Assembly (NCBI GenBank): GCA_934555825.1
Contig: CAKTFJ010000005.1
Span: 1-64,000 of the forward strand
Reading direction: 5' to 3'
Source of the DNA: an uncultured Hyphomicrobium sp.
Lineage (GTDB): Bacteria > Pseudomonadota > Alphaproteobacteria > Rhizobiales > Hyphomicrobiaceae
DNA length: 64,000 bases
Position numbers and translations under genes: made by a program. The notes below the pieces were generated by a model. That model did not search any database, was not told the DNA's origin, and saw only the letters and a list, made by a program, of their open reading frames with translations. Each line of letters begins with the position of its first letter. Position 1 is the first letter of the stretch. Positions 54,118 through 62,501 of the stretch are shown here, one piece after another.

Positions 54118-54663
54118 ATGGCGAAGGTCCGGAGACCCGTCATTTCCAGAATGCGGGGCTGGCTTGCGGTCGTGACGTGCGCGCTCATGAGTGTCGCGGT
54201 GGCTGCCGCGCCCGTTCGTGCGGAAGAAGAATACTACGAAGACGATTTCGCGCCCGAGCAAAAGCTTGCGCAGGAGCATGTGCTGCCTGTTCCGCGCGTT
54301 ACGATCTATCCGGGCGATGTCATCACTGAAAACATGCTGTCGGATCGTCCGTTCTTCGGCGCCGAATACGAAGGCCGCGGCTTTGCCGGATCGCAGGGCG
54401 ACCTCGTCGGCAAAGTTGCGCGACAGACGCTGCTGCCGCATTTGCCCATCGCAGCCACAGCTGTGCGCGAGCCGCACGCTGTGGTGCAGGGGCGTCCGGC
54501 GGTTGTGTATTTTCAATCCGGTGCCCTGATTATCTCGGCGACCGCGATGCCGCTTCAAGCGGGCGTTGCGGGTGAAGTTATCAGCTTGCGCAACACCGAT
54601 AGCGGGACGACGATCCGTGGTGTCGTGCAGGCAGACGGTACCGTTCGAGTGGGGCTGCCATGA
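54118..54663 (+). CDS. flgA: Flagellar P-ring chaperone FlgA
   Basis: About 181 residues. N-terminal signal peptide (MRGWLAVVTCALMSVAVAAAPVRA). The SAF-type C-terminal domain has AVVYFQSGALIISATAMPLQAGVAGEVISLRNTDSGTTIRGVVQADGTV. It helps FlgI assemble. GTG 54109 is an alternative start. It overlaps flgI by 4 bp. Confidence 0.92.
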   Translation: MAKVRRPVISRMRGWLAVVTCALMSVAVAAAPVRAEEEYYEDDFAPEQKLAQEHVLPVPRVTIYPGDVITENMLSDRPFFGAEYEGRGFAGSQGDLVGKVARQTLLPHLPIAATAVREPHAVVQGRPAVVYFQSGALIISATAMPLQAGVAGEVISLRNTDSGTTIRGVVQADGTVRVGLP

Positions 54664-55772
54664 CGCGCTGCTCCACGCTCTTTCTCGTTTTGGCGTCCGT
54701 TGCAGCGCTCGTGTCGAGCGCGGCCGAGGCCACGACGCGGATCAAAGACATCACAGCCGTTCAAGGTGTGCGGGCCAACCAGCTCGTCGGCTACGGTTTG
54801 GTCGTGGGCCTTAACGGCTCGGGCGACAGTTTGCGCAATGCGCCTTTTACGGCGCAATCGCTCGAGTCGATGCTCGATCAGATGGGTGTGAACGTGCGCG
54901 ATTCAGCATCGCGGACGCGTAACGTTGCTGCCGTGCTCGTGACGGCGGATCTGCCGCCGTTCGCGGGGCGCGGCGCCAGGATCGACGTGACGGTGTCGTC
55001 GCTCGGCGACGCCACGTCGCTTGCGGGTGGATCACTCGTCATGACGCCACTCAACGGTGCAGACGGGGCGATTTACGCCGTGGCGCAGGGGCCCGTGGCG
55101 GTGAGCGGGTTCCAAATCCAAGGGCGGGCGGAAACGCTCAGCCAAAACGTGCCGACCACGGGGCGCATTCCGAACGGTGCGCTCGTCGAGCGAGAGGTAG
55201 CGGGCTCTCTCGACGACGAGGAGACGCTTGTGCTCGAATTGCGCAATCCGGATTTCACCACTGCCGTTCGCATCGCGGATGTGATCAACGACTTCAGCAA
55301 GGCGCGGTATGGACGCCCTTCGGCACGCGAGCAGGATCTCAGGAGCGTGGCGTTGCGGCGGCCACATAATGTGAGCGCGGCACGGTTTCTCGCCGAGGTC
55401 GGAGAACTCGTCACGCAAGCGGACGGTCCGGCCCGTGTGGTGATCGACGAGAGAACGGGAACCGTGGTGATCGGGCGCGACGTGCAGATCGCGACGGTTG
55501 CAGTTTCGCATGGAAGCCTCACCGTGCGCATCACGGAAGGTGCGCAAGTTTCGCAGCCAGAGCCCTTCTCCGATGGCGAGACGGTGGTGGTGCCGGAGAC
55601 CTTCGTGACCGTAAACCAGGAGGGCGCGAACCTTGCCATCATGGGCGGCACCAATCTCGAAACCCTGGTGCGTGGTCTTAATATGATGGGTCTTAGGCCC
55701 ATGGGCATCATCGCCATTTTGCAAGCCATCAAGACATCCGGCGCGCTTCAAGCGGAGCTTGTGGTGCAATGA
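54660..55772 (+). CDS. flgI: Flagellar P-ring protein FlgI
   Basis: 370 residues. Signal peptide (LFLVLASVAALVSSAAEA). RIKDITAVQGVRANQLVGYGLVVGLNGSGDSL and SLGDATSLAGGSLVMTPLNGADGAIYAVAQGP are conserved. The C-terminal LVRGLNMMGLRPMGIIAILQAIKTSGALQAELVV is diagnostic. It overlaps flgA and motE by 4 bp each. Confidence 0.97.
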   Translation: MTRCSTLFLVLASVAALVSSAAEATTRIKDITAVQGVRANQLVGYGLVVGLNGSGDSLRNAPFTAQSLESMLDQMGVNVRDSASRTRNVAAVLVTADLPPFAGRGARIDVTVSSLGDATSLAGGSLVMTPLNGADGAIYAVAQGPVAVSGFQIQGRAETLSQNVPTTGRIPNGALVEREVAGSLDDEETLVLELRNPDFTTAVRIADVINDFSKARYGRPSAREQDLRSVALRRPHNVSAARFLAEVGELVTQADGPARVVIDERTGTVVIGRDVQIATVAVSHGSLTVRITEGAQVSQPEPFSDGETVVVPETFVTVNQEGANLAIMGGTNLETLVRGLNMMGLRPMGIIAILQAIKTSGALQAELVVQ

Positions 55773-56800
55773 GATGGCAACGGGCAGAGCGCGGGAATGA
55801 AAACAGCGGACCGAGCGCGGGCCGCCTGCTTGCGCTCGGTCTGGTTTGCGGTGTGCTCGGCTTTGCTGGTGTATTCGTAAACCCTGCGGTTGCCCAGAGA
55901 AGCTGGGAGCCTGTCGTCGCGACCGTGCCGGGCGGTGCTCTGCAGGGACAGCAGCAGTTGCCTGTCATGGTCGATCCGCGGCAGTTTCCGCCCCCTCCGC
56001 AGGCTCCTGCTGCCGTCGTAAACGATCCGCTTCCTCAGGGCGCGTGGTCTCCGCTGGTGACCGGCGCCATCCCGATTCAGCGAACCTCTCAGTCTCGCAC
56101 GCGCACGACACCCGCCGCTGCAACCGGCGTGGCGCAAAATCGTGGATCGCCGGCGGCGGACGGATTGTCTCCCGTGCGGCCAGCCCCCGGCGGTGTCGTA
56201 ACGGCGACAGCTCAACCCCAGACGGGAGATCCCGCCGTATCGGATGTGCCGGAAGAGGCGCGCGCGCCGGCGTCGAGGCCAGGCCCGCTCGATGCTCTGC
56301 CTCCCAATGCCACGGCGGCGCAGCAGTATTGCTTCAACACCGCCGATACGGCCGCAGATGCGCGGTTTGCCTGGCAGGCCAAGAAGATTCAGGAAATGGA
56401 GGCGGAACTCAACAAGCGAGCGGAGCTGCTCTCGGCCAAGACCGAGGAATACAAGAAGTGGCTCGAACGGCGCGACGAGTTCTCGCGTAAGGCTCACGAA
56501 AAGCTGGTGGGGTTCTATTCGCGCATGCGCGCCGACGCGGCGGCGGCGCAGTTGGCGGCGATCGACGAGGAGACGGCAGCGGCTGTGGTGACGAAACTCG
56601 AAACCAAGGTCGCGAGCCAGATCATGGGTGAGATGGAACCTGTTCAGGCAGCGAAGATCGCGAGCGTCATTGCCGGTGCTGCGCGGACGAAGCCTGCCGC
56701 GCGCCGCGGCGCGGCTACGCGTGCTGCGGCACCTCGAGCGCGAGATGCGGCAGCGACGCCCGGCAATGCCGCAGCGCCACGGGGGCAGCCCGAATCATGA
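55769..56800 (+). CDS. motE: MotE-like periplasmic motor-associated protein
   Basis: 343 residues. An N-terminal signal/TM helix (LLALGLVCGVLGFAGVFVNPAVA), a Pro-rich linker, and a coiled coil (KKIQEMEAELNKRAELLSAKTEEYKKWLERRDEFSRKAHEKLVGFYSRMR). This is followed by a MgtE-N-like AAIDEETAAAVVTKLETKVASQIMGEMEPVQAAKI. In Sinorhizobium MotE is a chaperone for the stator MotC. It lies between flgI and flgH with ATGA overlaps. Confidence 0.85.
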   Translation: MRWQRAERGNENSGPSAGRLLALGLVCGVLGFAGVFVNPAVAQRSWEPVVATVPGGALQGQQQLPVMVDPRQFPPPPQAPAAVVNDPLPQGAWSPLVTGAIPIQRTSQSRTRTTPAAATGVAQNRGSPAADGLSPVRPAPGGVVTATAQPQTGDPAVSDVPEEARAPASRPGPLDALPPNATAAQQYCFNTADTAADARFAWQAKKIQEMEAELNKRAELLSAKTEEYKKWLERRDEFSRKAHEKLVGFYSRMRADAAAAQLAAIDEETAAAVVTKLETKVASQIMGEMEPVQAAKIASVIAGAARTKPAARRGAATRAAAPRARDAAATPGNAAAPRGQPES

Positions 56801-57567
56801 AGAGGCAAACGACGACGTCCAGTCACCGGCCGAAGCCGACGCTCTCCCAAGCGCCGGCTTTCGTCGCGCTGACGCTGGCCATGCTTTCTGGAGCGTGCGC
56901 TGTCGATCCCGCCGATATCGGGCGTGAGCCGGCGCTCAGTGCCGTGGGATCGGGTTTGCTCGCGAACCGTATGCCGCTTCCCGCGGAACCGGCACCGCGC
57001 CCGGCTTACCGGCCCGGAAATTCCATCTGGCAGGATGCGAGTGCGGATCTGTTCCGCGATCCGCGAGCGCGCAAGATCGGCGACGTGGTGACGGTGAGGA
57101 TTTCGATCAAGGATAAGGCGAGCATCGACAACAATTCGAAGCGCTCGCGTGATTCCAAGGCCAAGCTGAAGCCGAAGCTGATCTATGACGCGACGACGTC
57201 GGGGGGGACGGCAGTGTCGGGCGATCTCTCGCTCGATGCACAGGTCGATGCCGGGACTTCGACGGACAGCAAGGGCCGCATCAACAGATCCGAGGACATC
57301 AAGCTTTTGGTGGCTGCCGTCGTGACGGGTGTGTTGCCCAACGGAAATCTCATTATCAGCGGAAGCCAGGAAGTTCGCGTGAACTTCGAGGTGCGCGAGC
57401 TCAGCGTGGCTGGAATCGTGAGGCCGCGCGATATCTCGACGGACAATACCGTCGCGTATGAAAAGGTCGCGGAGGCGCGGATTTCTTACGGCGGACGCGG
57501 CCGGATAACGGAAGTGCAGCAGCCGGCGGTGGTTCACCAACTCTTCGATCTTCTGACGCCGTTCTAA
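56797..57567 (+). CDS. flgH: Flagellar L-ring lipoprotein FlgH
   Basis: 256 residues. Lipobox LSGAC near residue 32. SIWQDASADLFRDPRARKIGDVVTVRISIKDKASIDNNSKRSRDSK and NGNLIISGSQEVRVNFEVRELSVAGIVRPRDIS are the conserved L-ring core. Start overlaps motE by 4 bp. Confidence 0.96.
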   Translation: MKRQTTTSSHRPKPTLSQAPAFVALTLAMLSGACAVDPADIGREPALSAVGSGLLANRMPLPAEPAPRPAYRPGNSIWQDASADLFRDPRARKIGDVVTVRISIKDKASIDNNSKRSRDSKAKLKPKLIYDATTSGGTAVSGDLSLDAQVDAGTSTDSKGRINRSEDIKLLVAAVVTGVLPNGNLIISGSQEVRVNFEVRELSVAGIVRPRDISTDNTVAYEKVAEARISYGGRGRITEVQQPAVVHQLFDLLTPF

Positions 57568-57596
57568 TCGCACGCGCACGACAGGGGAGCGGCCCG

Positions 57597-58094
57597 TTGG
57601 CCAAGAAGGACACGAAGAGCGAGGGCAAGGGCGGCGGCGGACTTATCGGAGTCGTCATCGTGACCGTGCTTGCGCTCGCGTGTGGCGCAGGGTTCGGTTT
57701 CTATATCGATACGCAATTGAAATCCCGGGCGGTGGCGACGACGCAGGAGAAGGTCGAAGCGCCGGCCGGCGCGCCTGCGCCTGCGGCTCCCGCTGCGTCT
57801 CCGACGGCGCGGCTCGTGGCGCTTGCGCCGATTGTCGCCAACCTTTCCGAGCCCTCGACCGCGTGGATGCGCGTCGAGGCGTCGATCCTGGTCGACGACA
57901 CACAGCCGGGTTCCGATCTGTTGGCTGCTCAGCTTGCCGAGGACATTCTCGCTTATCTCAGAACCACGACGCTGTCCCAATTCCAGGGGGCGAGCGGGTT
58001 TCAGAACCTGCGGGAGGACTTCAGAGACCGCGCTGCCATTCGCGATCCCGGCCGCATCAAGGATATCATCATCCATGGAGTGGTCGTGGAATGA
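57597..58094 (+). CDS. fliL: Flagellar basal body-associated protein FliL
   Basis: 165 residues from a TTG start (GGGGAG upstream). One transmembrane helix (GLIGVVIVTVLALACGAGFGFYI), a Pro/Ala linker, then the FliL domain (LAPIVANLSEPSTAWMRVEASILVDD, LAAQLAEDILAYLRTTTLSQFQGASGFQNLREDF). It modulates the stator. Its stop overlaps fliP by 4 bp. Confidence 0.95.
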   Translation: MAKKDTKSEGKGGGGLIGVVIVTVLALACGAGFGFYIDTQLKSRAVATTQEKVEAPAGAPAPAAPAASPTARLVALAPIVANLSEPSTAWMRVEASILVDDTQPGSDLLAAQLAEDILAYLRTTTLSQFQGASGFQNLREDFRDRAAIRDPGRIKDIIIHGVVVE

Positions 58095-58828
58095 CGCTTC
58101 GCGCCCTTCTCATTCTGATCTTCGTTCTTCTTCCCGGTGTTGCACTGGCGCAGGGGCTTAACCTTGAGAACCTGATCCCGTCCGACGAACAGAGCACCAC
58201 CGGGCGGATGGTGCAGATCGTTCTCCTGATTACCGTTCTCTCGGTGGCGCCGGGCCTTCTCGTCATGGTGACGTGCTTCACGCGCTTCGTGATTGTGTTG
58301 TCTCTTCTGCGTTCGGGGATCGGTTTGCAGACGACGCCGGCCAATATGGTGCTCGTCAGTCTCGCACTCTTCCTCACGTTCTATGTCATGGCTCCGACGT
58401 TCGACCGGGCCTGGCAGAACGGCCTCAAGCCGTTCATGGAGAACCAGATCAGCGAGGAGGAGGCCTATACACAGATTACCCAGCCGCTGCGTGAGTTCAT
58501 GCAGGCCAATGTCAGGCCGCGGGACCTCGAGCTGTTTCAGGATCTTGCCGAGGAGCGCTTCGGTCCGCGCGACGAGAATGCGGAAATCGAGCTCAGGGTG
58601 CTGATCCCGGCTTTCATGATCTCGGAGCTCCGACGAGGCTTCGAGATGGGCTTTCTCGTCGTGCTGCCGTTTCTCGTCATCGACCTTCTTGTCGCAACCT
58701 TAACCATGTCCATGGGCATGATGATGCTGCCGCCGACGGTCATGAGCTTGCCTTTTAAGATACTGTTCTTTGTGCTGATTGACGGCTGGAACCTGCTGGT
58801 GGGCGGGCTCGTCCGATCGTTCCCTTGA
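58091..58828 (+). CDS. fliP: Flagellar export gate protein FliP
   Basis: About 245 residues. Signal peptide (LILIFVLLPGVALAQG) then transmembrane helices VQIVLLITVLSVAPGLLVMVTCFTRFVIVLSLLRSGIGLQTTPANMVLVSLALFLTFYVMAP. The C-terminus has the conserved IPAFMISELRRGFEMGFLVVLPFLVIDLLVATLTMSMGMMMLPP. It forms the export pore with FliQ/FliR. Start ATG 58091 overlaps fliL by 4 bp. Confidence 0.97.
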   Translation: MTLRALLILIFVLLPGVALAQGLNLENLIPSDEQSTTGRMVQIVLLITVLSVAPGLLVMVTCFTRFVIVLSLLRSGIGLQTTPANMVLVSLALFLTFYVMAPTFDRAWQNGLKPFMENQISEEEAYTQITQPLREFMQANVRPRDLELFQDLAEERFGPRDENAEIELRVLIPAFMISELRRGFEMGFLVVLPFLVIDLLVATLTMSMGMMMLPPTVMSLPFKILFFVLIDGWNLLVGGLVRSFP

Positions 58829-59013
58829 TGGGGGTATCCTCAACCCGACCCGGCTGAAAGCCGCGACCCTTATTAACCGGGGCGCAATATATCCTCGTTA
58901 TGCTGAAGTATGTGGCAGCTGGGTTAGGGGGACACCCTCCGCACGCCGCCGCGGTGAAATGATTGGCCGTCGTTACGGCCTGGTGCGTAGCGTAGTGTAA
59001 GGGTAGTAGCGAT
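58829..59013. promoter_or_regulatory. Flagellin 1 leader/promoter region
   Basis: 185 bases with several inverted repeats and GGGACACC at 58929-58936. The octamer also occurs in the leaders of flaF and flagellin 2. It may include a FlbT-responsive 5' untranslated region. Confidence 0.35.
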
Positions 59014-59946
59014 ATGAGTAGCCTCAACACCAACATCGCGGCAATGACCGCGTTGCAGACCCTCCGGTCGACAAACTCCGAACTTCTTCAGACGCAGAAC
59101 CGCATTTCGACGGGTCTGCGCGTTTCCAGCGCCTCCGACAACGCCGCTTACTGGTCGATCGCGACCACGATGCGTAACGATCGTCAGTCGATCTCGACGG
59201 TTTCGGACGCGCTCGGCCTCGGCTCCGCGACGGCCGAAATTGCCTCCAAGGGCATCGAGTCCGCGATCAAGATCGCCAGCGAGATCAAGGACAAGCTGCT
59301 CGCCGCCCGCACGCCGGGCGTCGATCGCTCCAAGATCCAGGCAGAAATCGGCGAACTTCAGGAATCGCTCAAGGCTGTCGTCGATGGCGCAAGCTTCAAC
59401 GGCCAGAACTGGCTGAAGACCGATAGCAGCGAGGAAAGTGCACGTACGATCGTGTCGTCCTTCTCGCGCGGCTCCGACGGCAAGATCTCGATCGGCACCA
59501 TCTCGGTCGACCTCGGCGAAACGCGTCTCATCGACTCGACGGCGAGCACGGGCGCTTCAACCGGCGGTATTCTCGATGGCGAGATTGCAATGGCATCGGG
59601 CAGCGATACGGTGACCGTTCTCGACCTCGACATTTCTGCGCTTGAGGACACGGAAGACGATCTCGCTGACCTCGAAGCCATGATTTCGGGTGTTGACGCC
59701 GCCATCGAGAAGATGACGGATGCAGCGAGCACGCTCGGCGCGGTCAAGACGCGCATCGACATCCAGAAGGACTTCGCGGATAGCCTCATGTCTGCAATCG
59801 ACAAGGGTGTTGGTCAGCTCGTCGATGCGGATATGAACGAAGAGTCGACCCGCCTTCAGGCTCTGCAGGTTCGCCAGCAGCTCGGCATCCAGGCTCTCGG
59901 CATCGCCAACCAGAGTGCCCAGTCGATCCTGTCGCTCTTCCGGTAA
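59014..59946 (+). CDS. Flagellin 1
   Basis: 310 residues. N-terminal D0/D1 (SSLNTNIAAMTALQTLRSTNSELLQTQNRISTGLRVSSASDNAAYWSIATTMR) and the C-terminal D1/D0 (DMNEESTRLQALQVRQQLGIQALGIANQSAQSILSLFR). There is little D2/D3 insertion, typical of short rhizobial flagellins. One of three tandem copies; very close to flagellin 2. A terminator follows. Confidence 0.97.
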   Translation: MSSLNTNIAAMTALQTLRSTNSELLQTQNRISTGLRVSSASDNAAYWSIATTMRNDRQSISTVSDALGLGSATAEIASKGIESAIKIASEIKDKLLAARTPGVDRSKIQAEIGELQESLKAVVDGASFNGQNWLKTDSSEESARTIVSSFSRGSDGKISIGTISVDLGETRLIDSTASTGASTGGILDGEIAMASGSDTVTVLDLDISALEDTEDDLADLEAMISGVDAAIEKMTDAASTLGAVKTRIDIQKDFADSLMSAIDKGVGQLVDADMNEESTRLQALQVRQQLGIQALGIANQSAQSILSLFR

Positions 59947-59979
59947 AGTTCGGTCCCTTCGAACCCACTCCGATTTTGG

Positions 59980-60010
59980 AAGGCCGCGTCCCACGGGATG
60001 CGGCCTTTCT
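59980..60010 (+). terminator. Flagellin 1 terminator
   Basis: AGGCCGC (59981-59987) pairs with GCGGCCT (60000-60006), followed by TTCTGCTTT. Confidence 0.65.
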
Positions 60011-60166
60011 GCTTTAGGCCCGCTCAGTAAGGTGGTCAGGGTACCCTTAAGTACGGAATGCGCATTTTGGGACACCCATTAACAGTTCGGTAAGTAAAGC
60101 TGCCCTACCTTCGATTCTGAAAGCCCGACTTGGAGCGGGACATACGGGTCGGAAGGGAAACCTGAC

Positions 60167-61108
60167 ATGGGCAGCAGCATTAACACGAACATCGCGGCGA
60201 TGACCGCGTTGCAGAGCCTCAACAGCACCAACAAGCAACTTCTTACGACGCAGAACCGTGTCTCGACGGGTTTCCGCGTTGCGGATGCATCGGACAACGC
60301 CGCTTACTGGTCGATTGCGACCACGATGCGCGGCGACCGCTCCTCCATCTCGACGGTGGCCGACGCGCTTGGCCTCGGCGCCGCCACGGCGGAAATCGCC
60401 GCCAAGGGCATCGAGAGCGCGATCACGATCGCGGGCAAGATCAAAGACAAGCTCGTTGCAGCCCGTACGCCGGGCGTGGATCGCACCAAGATCCAGAGCG
60501 AAATCACGGAGCTTCAGGAGTCGCTCAAGGCCGTCGTCGACAGCGCGACCTTTAACGGCCAGAACTGGTTGAAGAGCGACAGCGCAGATGCGGCGGACGA
60601 CAACCGCACGATTGTGTCGTCCTTCTCGCGCGCTTCCGACGGGACGATCTCCATCGGCACCATTACCGTCGACCTCGAAGCCACTCGTCTGGTCGACTCG
60701 ACGTCGAGCACGGGCGCTTCGACGGGCGGCATCCTGGACGGCGAAATCGCGCTGGCTACGGGCAGCGACACCGTCACCGTGCTTGACCTCGACATTTCCG
60801 CGCTTGAAGACAATGCCGAAGACCTCGCCGATCTCGAAGCGATGCTCAAGGGTGTGGACGTCGCCATCGAGAAGATGACCGACGCGGCCAGCTCGCTCGG
60901 TGCGGTCAAGACCCGTATCGACATTCAGAAGGACTTTGCGCAGAGCCTGATGGACGCGATTGACACAGGTGTCGGGCAGCTTGTGGATGCCGACATGAAC
61001 GCGGAATCCACCAGATTGCAGGCTCTCCAGGTTCGCCAGCAGCTCGGTATCTCGGCACTCGGTATCGCCAACCAGTCCGCTCAGATGATCCTGAGGCTCT
61101 TCCAGTAA
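60167..61108 (+). CDS. Flagellin 2
   Basis: 313 residues, about the same domains as flagellin 1. It starts GSSINTNIAAMTALQSLNSTNKQLLTTQNRVSTGFRVADASDNAAYW and ends LQVRQQLGISALGIANQSAQMILRLFQ. The middle (ATRLVDSTSSTGASTGGILDGEIALATGSDTVTVLDLDISALED) is nearly identical to flagellin 1, showing a recent duplication. Leader has GGGACACC at 60069-60076. Confidence 0.97.
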   Translation: MGSSINTNIAAMTALQSLNSTNKQLLTTQNRVSTGFRVADASDNAAYWSIATTMRGDRSSISTVADALGLGAATAEIAAKGIESAITIAGKIKDKLVAARTPGVDRTKIQSEITELQESLKAVVDSATFNGQNWLKSDSADAADDNRTIVSSFSRASDGTISIGTITVDLEATRLVDSTSSTGASTGGILDGEIALATGSDTVTVLDLDISALEDNAEDLADLEAMLKGVDVAIEKMTDAASSLGAVKTRIDIQKDFAQSLMDAIDTGVGQLVDADMNAESTRLQALQVRQQLGISALGIANQSAQMILRLFQ

Positions 61109-61133
61109 GCCTCGCTCTAACCGCTTCCAAGGC

Positions 61134-61175
61134 GAAAGCCGCGCTCCTTCCCGGAGCGCGGCTTTTGCCTTTTTG
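61134..61175 (+). terminator. Flagellin 2 terminator
   Basis: A perfect 13-bp stem (AAAGCCGCGCTCC / GGAGCGCGGCTTT, 61135-61147 and 61153-61165) with a 5-base loop, then TTGCCTTTTT. Confidence 0.85.
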
Positions 61176-61275
61176 CGCAGCCAAACTCCCGACGACTGAC
61201 CCTCAGTTATGCTCGCAATCCCCACACAAGGTTCGAAAGAAACAATGGCTTACGAATCGGTAAAGGGGCGCTGGC

Positions 61276-62235
61276 ATGAGCAGCATCAACACGAACATCG
61301 CGGCCATGACCGCGCTGCAGACCCTGAGCCAGACCAACAAGGATTTGTTGGTCACGCAGAACCGTGTCTCCACGGGTCTCAGGGTCAAGGATGCCTCCGA
61401 CAACGCGGCTTACTGGTCGATCGCAACGACCATGCGCAGCGACAACATGGCGGTCTCGACGGTTCAGGACGCTCTCGGGCTTGGTGCCGCAACCGTCGAA
61501 GTGGCGGTGACGGCGCTCAACAGCGCCATCGAGACCGTCAGTAAAATTCACGCCAAGCTGGTTGCTGCTCGTGCTCCCGGTCTCGACCGCGGAAAGATCC
61601 AGAGCGAGATCAACGAGCTTCAGGCCGAGCTTCGGAACACGGCTCAATCCGCGGTGTTTTCCGGCGAGAACTGGCTGGTAGGCAACTCGGATACGGGGCC
61701 TACGTCGAAGACGATCGTCGCCTCTTTCTCGCGCGACAGCACCGGGACGATTACAATCGGTACGATCGAGGTGGACGTCGGTCCCGGTGGCACCATGATG
61801 TTCGATTTGGGGACCTCAGCTTCTGCTGGCGGCCTGCTCGACAAGGTTCACACGCTGCCGAGCGGCACGTCTCCTGCCAACGATATTTCGATCGCTGGCG
61901 AATCCACGGGCCTCAACATCGCCAGCCTTACGGACGATCCCGCTGATCTTCAGTTGCTCGAAGACATGATGGTGATCGTCGACAAGGCGCTTCGCGATAT
62001 GACCGATGCGGCCACGCTTCTCGGTGCTGCCAAGTCGCGAATCAGCTTGCAGAAGGACTTCGTGAGCAAGCTCATCGATTCGATCGATGTGGGTATCGGC
62101 CAGCTCGTCGATGCGGACATGAACGAGGAATCGACGCGATTGCAGGCGCTGCAAGTCCGACAGCAGCTCGGTGTGCAAGCGCTTGGTATCGCCAACCAGT
62201 CGGCTCAGATGATCCTCAGACTGTTCCAGAGCTAA
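61276..62235 (+). CDS. Flagellin 3
   Basis: 319 residues. N-terminus SSINTNIAAMTALQTLSQTNKDLLVTQNRVSTGLRVKDASDNAAYW, C-terminus LQVRQQLGVQALGIANQSAQMILRLFQS. The middle region is clearly different from flagellins 1 and 2 (AGGLLDKVHTLPSGTSPANDISIAGES), so it is the most diverged copy. It may play a minor or regulatory role in the filament. Confidence 0.97.
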   Translation: MSSINTNIAAMTALQTLSQTNKDLLVTQNRVSTGLRVKDASDNAAYWSIATTMRSDNMAVSTVQDALGLGAATVEVAVTALNSAIETVSKIHAKLVAARAPGLDRGKIQSEINELQAELRNTAQSAVFSGENWLVGNSDTGPTSKTIVASFSRDSTGTITIGTIEVDVGPGGTMMFDLGTSASAGGLLDKVHTLPSGTSPANDISIAGESTGLNIASLTDDPADLQLLEDMMVIVDKALRDMTDAATLLGAAKSRISLQKDFVSKLIDSIDVGIGQLVDADMNEESTRLQALQVRQQLGVQALGIANQSAQMILRLFQS

Positions 62236-62282
62236 ACTAGAGATTTCCAGGGCCCGGCTTCCCATCACACCCGAGCCCCCGA

Positions 62283-62325
62283 GAAGGCCACGCCACCCCG
62301 CCCCGGCGTGGCCTTCGTATTTTCG
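62283..62325 (+). terminator. Flagellin 3 terminator
   Basis: A perfect 12-bp stem (GAAGGCCACGCC / GGCGTGGCCTTC, 62283-62294 and 62305-62316), followed by GTATTTTCG. Confidence 0.8.
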
Positions 62326-62501
62326 CGTGGCGCGCCAGGCGCTGGGCGGAGGCAGAAGGGGCGGTGATGCCACGCGTCGCTCCGCTTCTTTTCGGCGCAA
62401 ACGTGTGATGCGGCAAACCCCACGCAAGCTTGATCCCTCAGAATCCCGGTGCACCATTCCGATAAGGCGCACAATGGGTTGGCTTGGGGGCTGGCTGAGC
62501 A

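Noticed and set aside
53272..54558. 428-codon open frame antisense to flgG and flgA
   Set aside because: Same reasoning; both flgG and flgA have clear family motifs on the plus strand.
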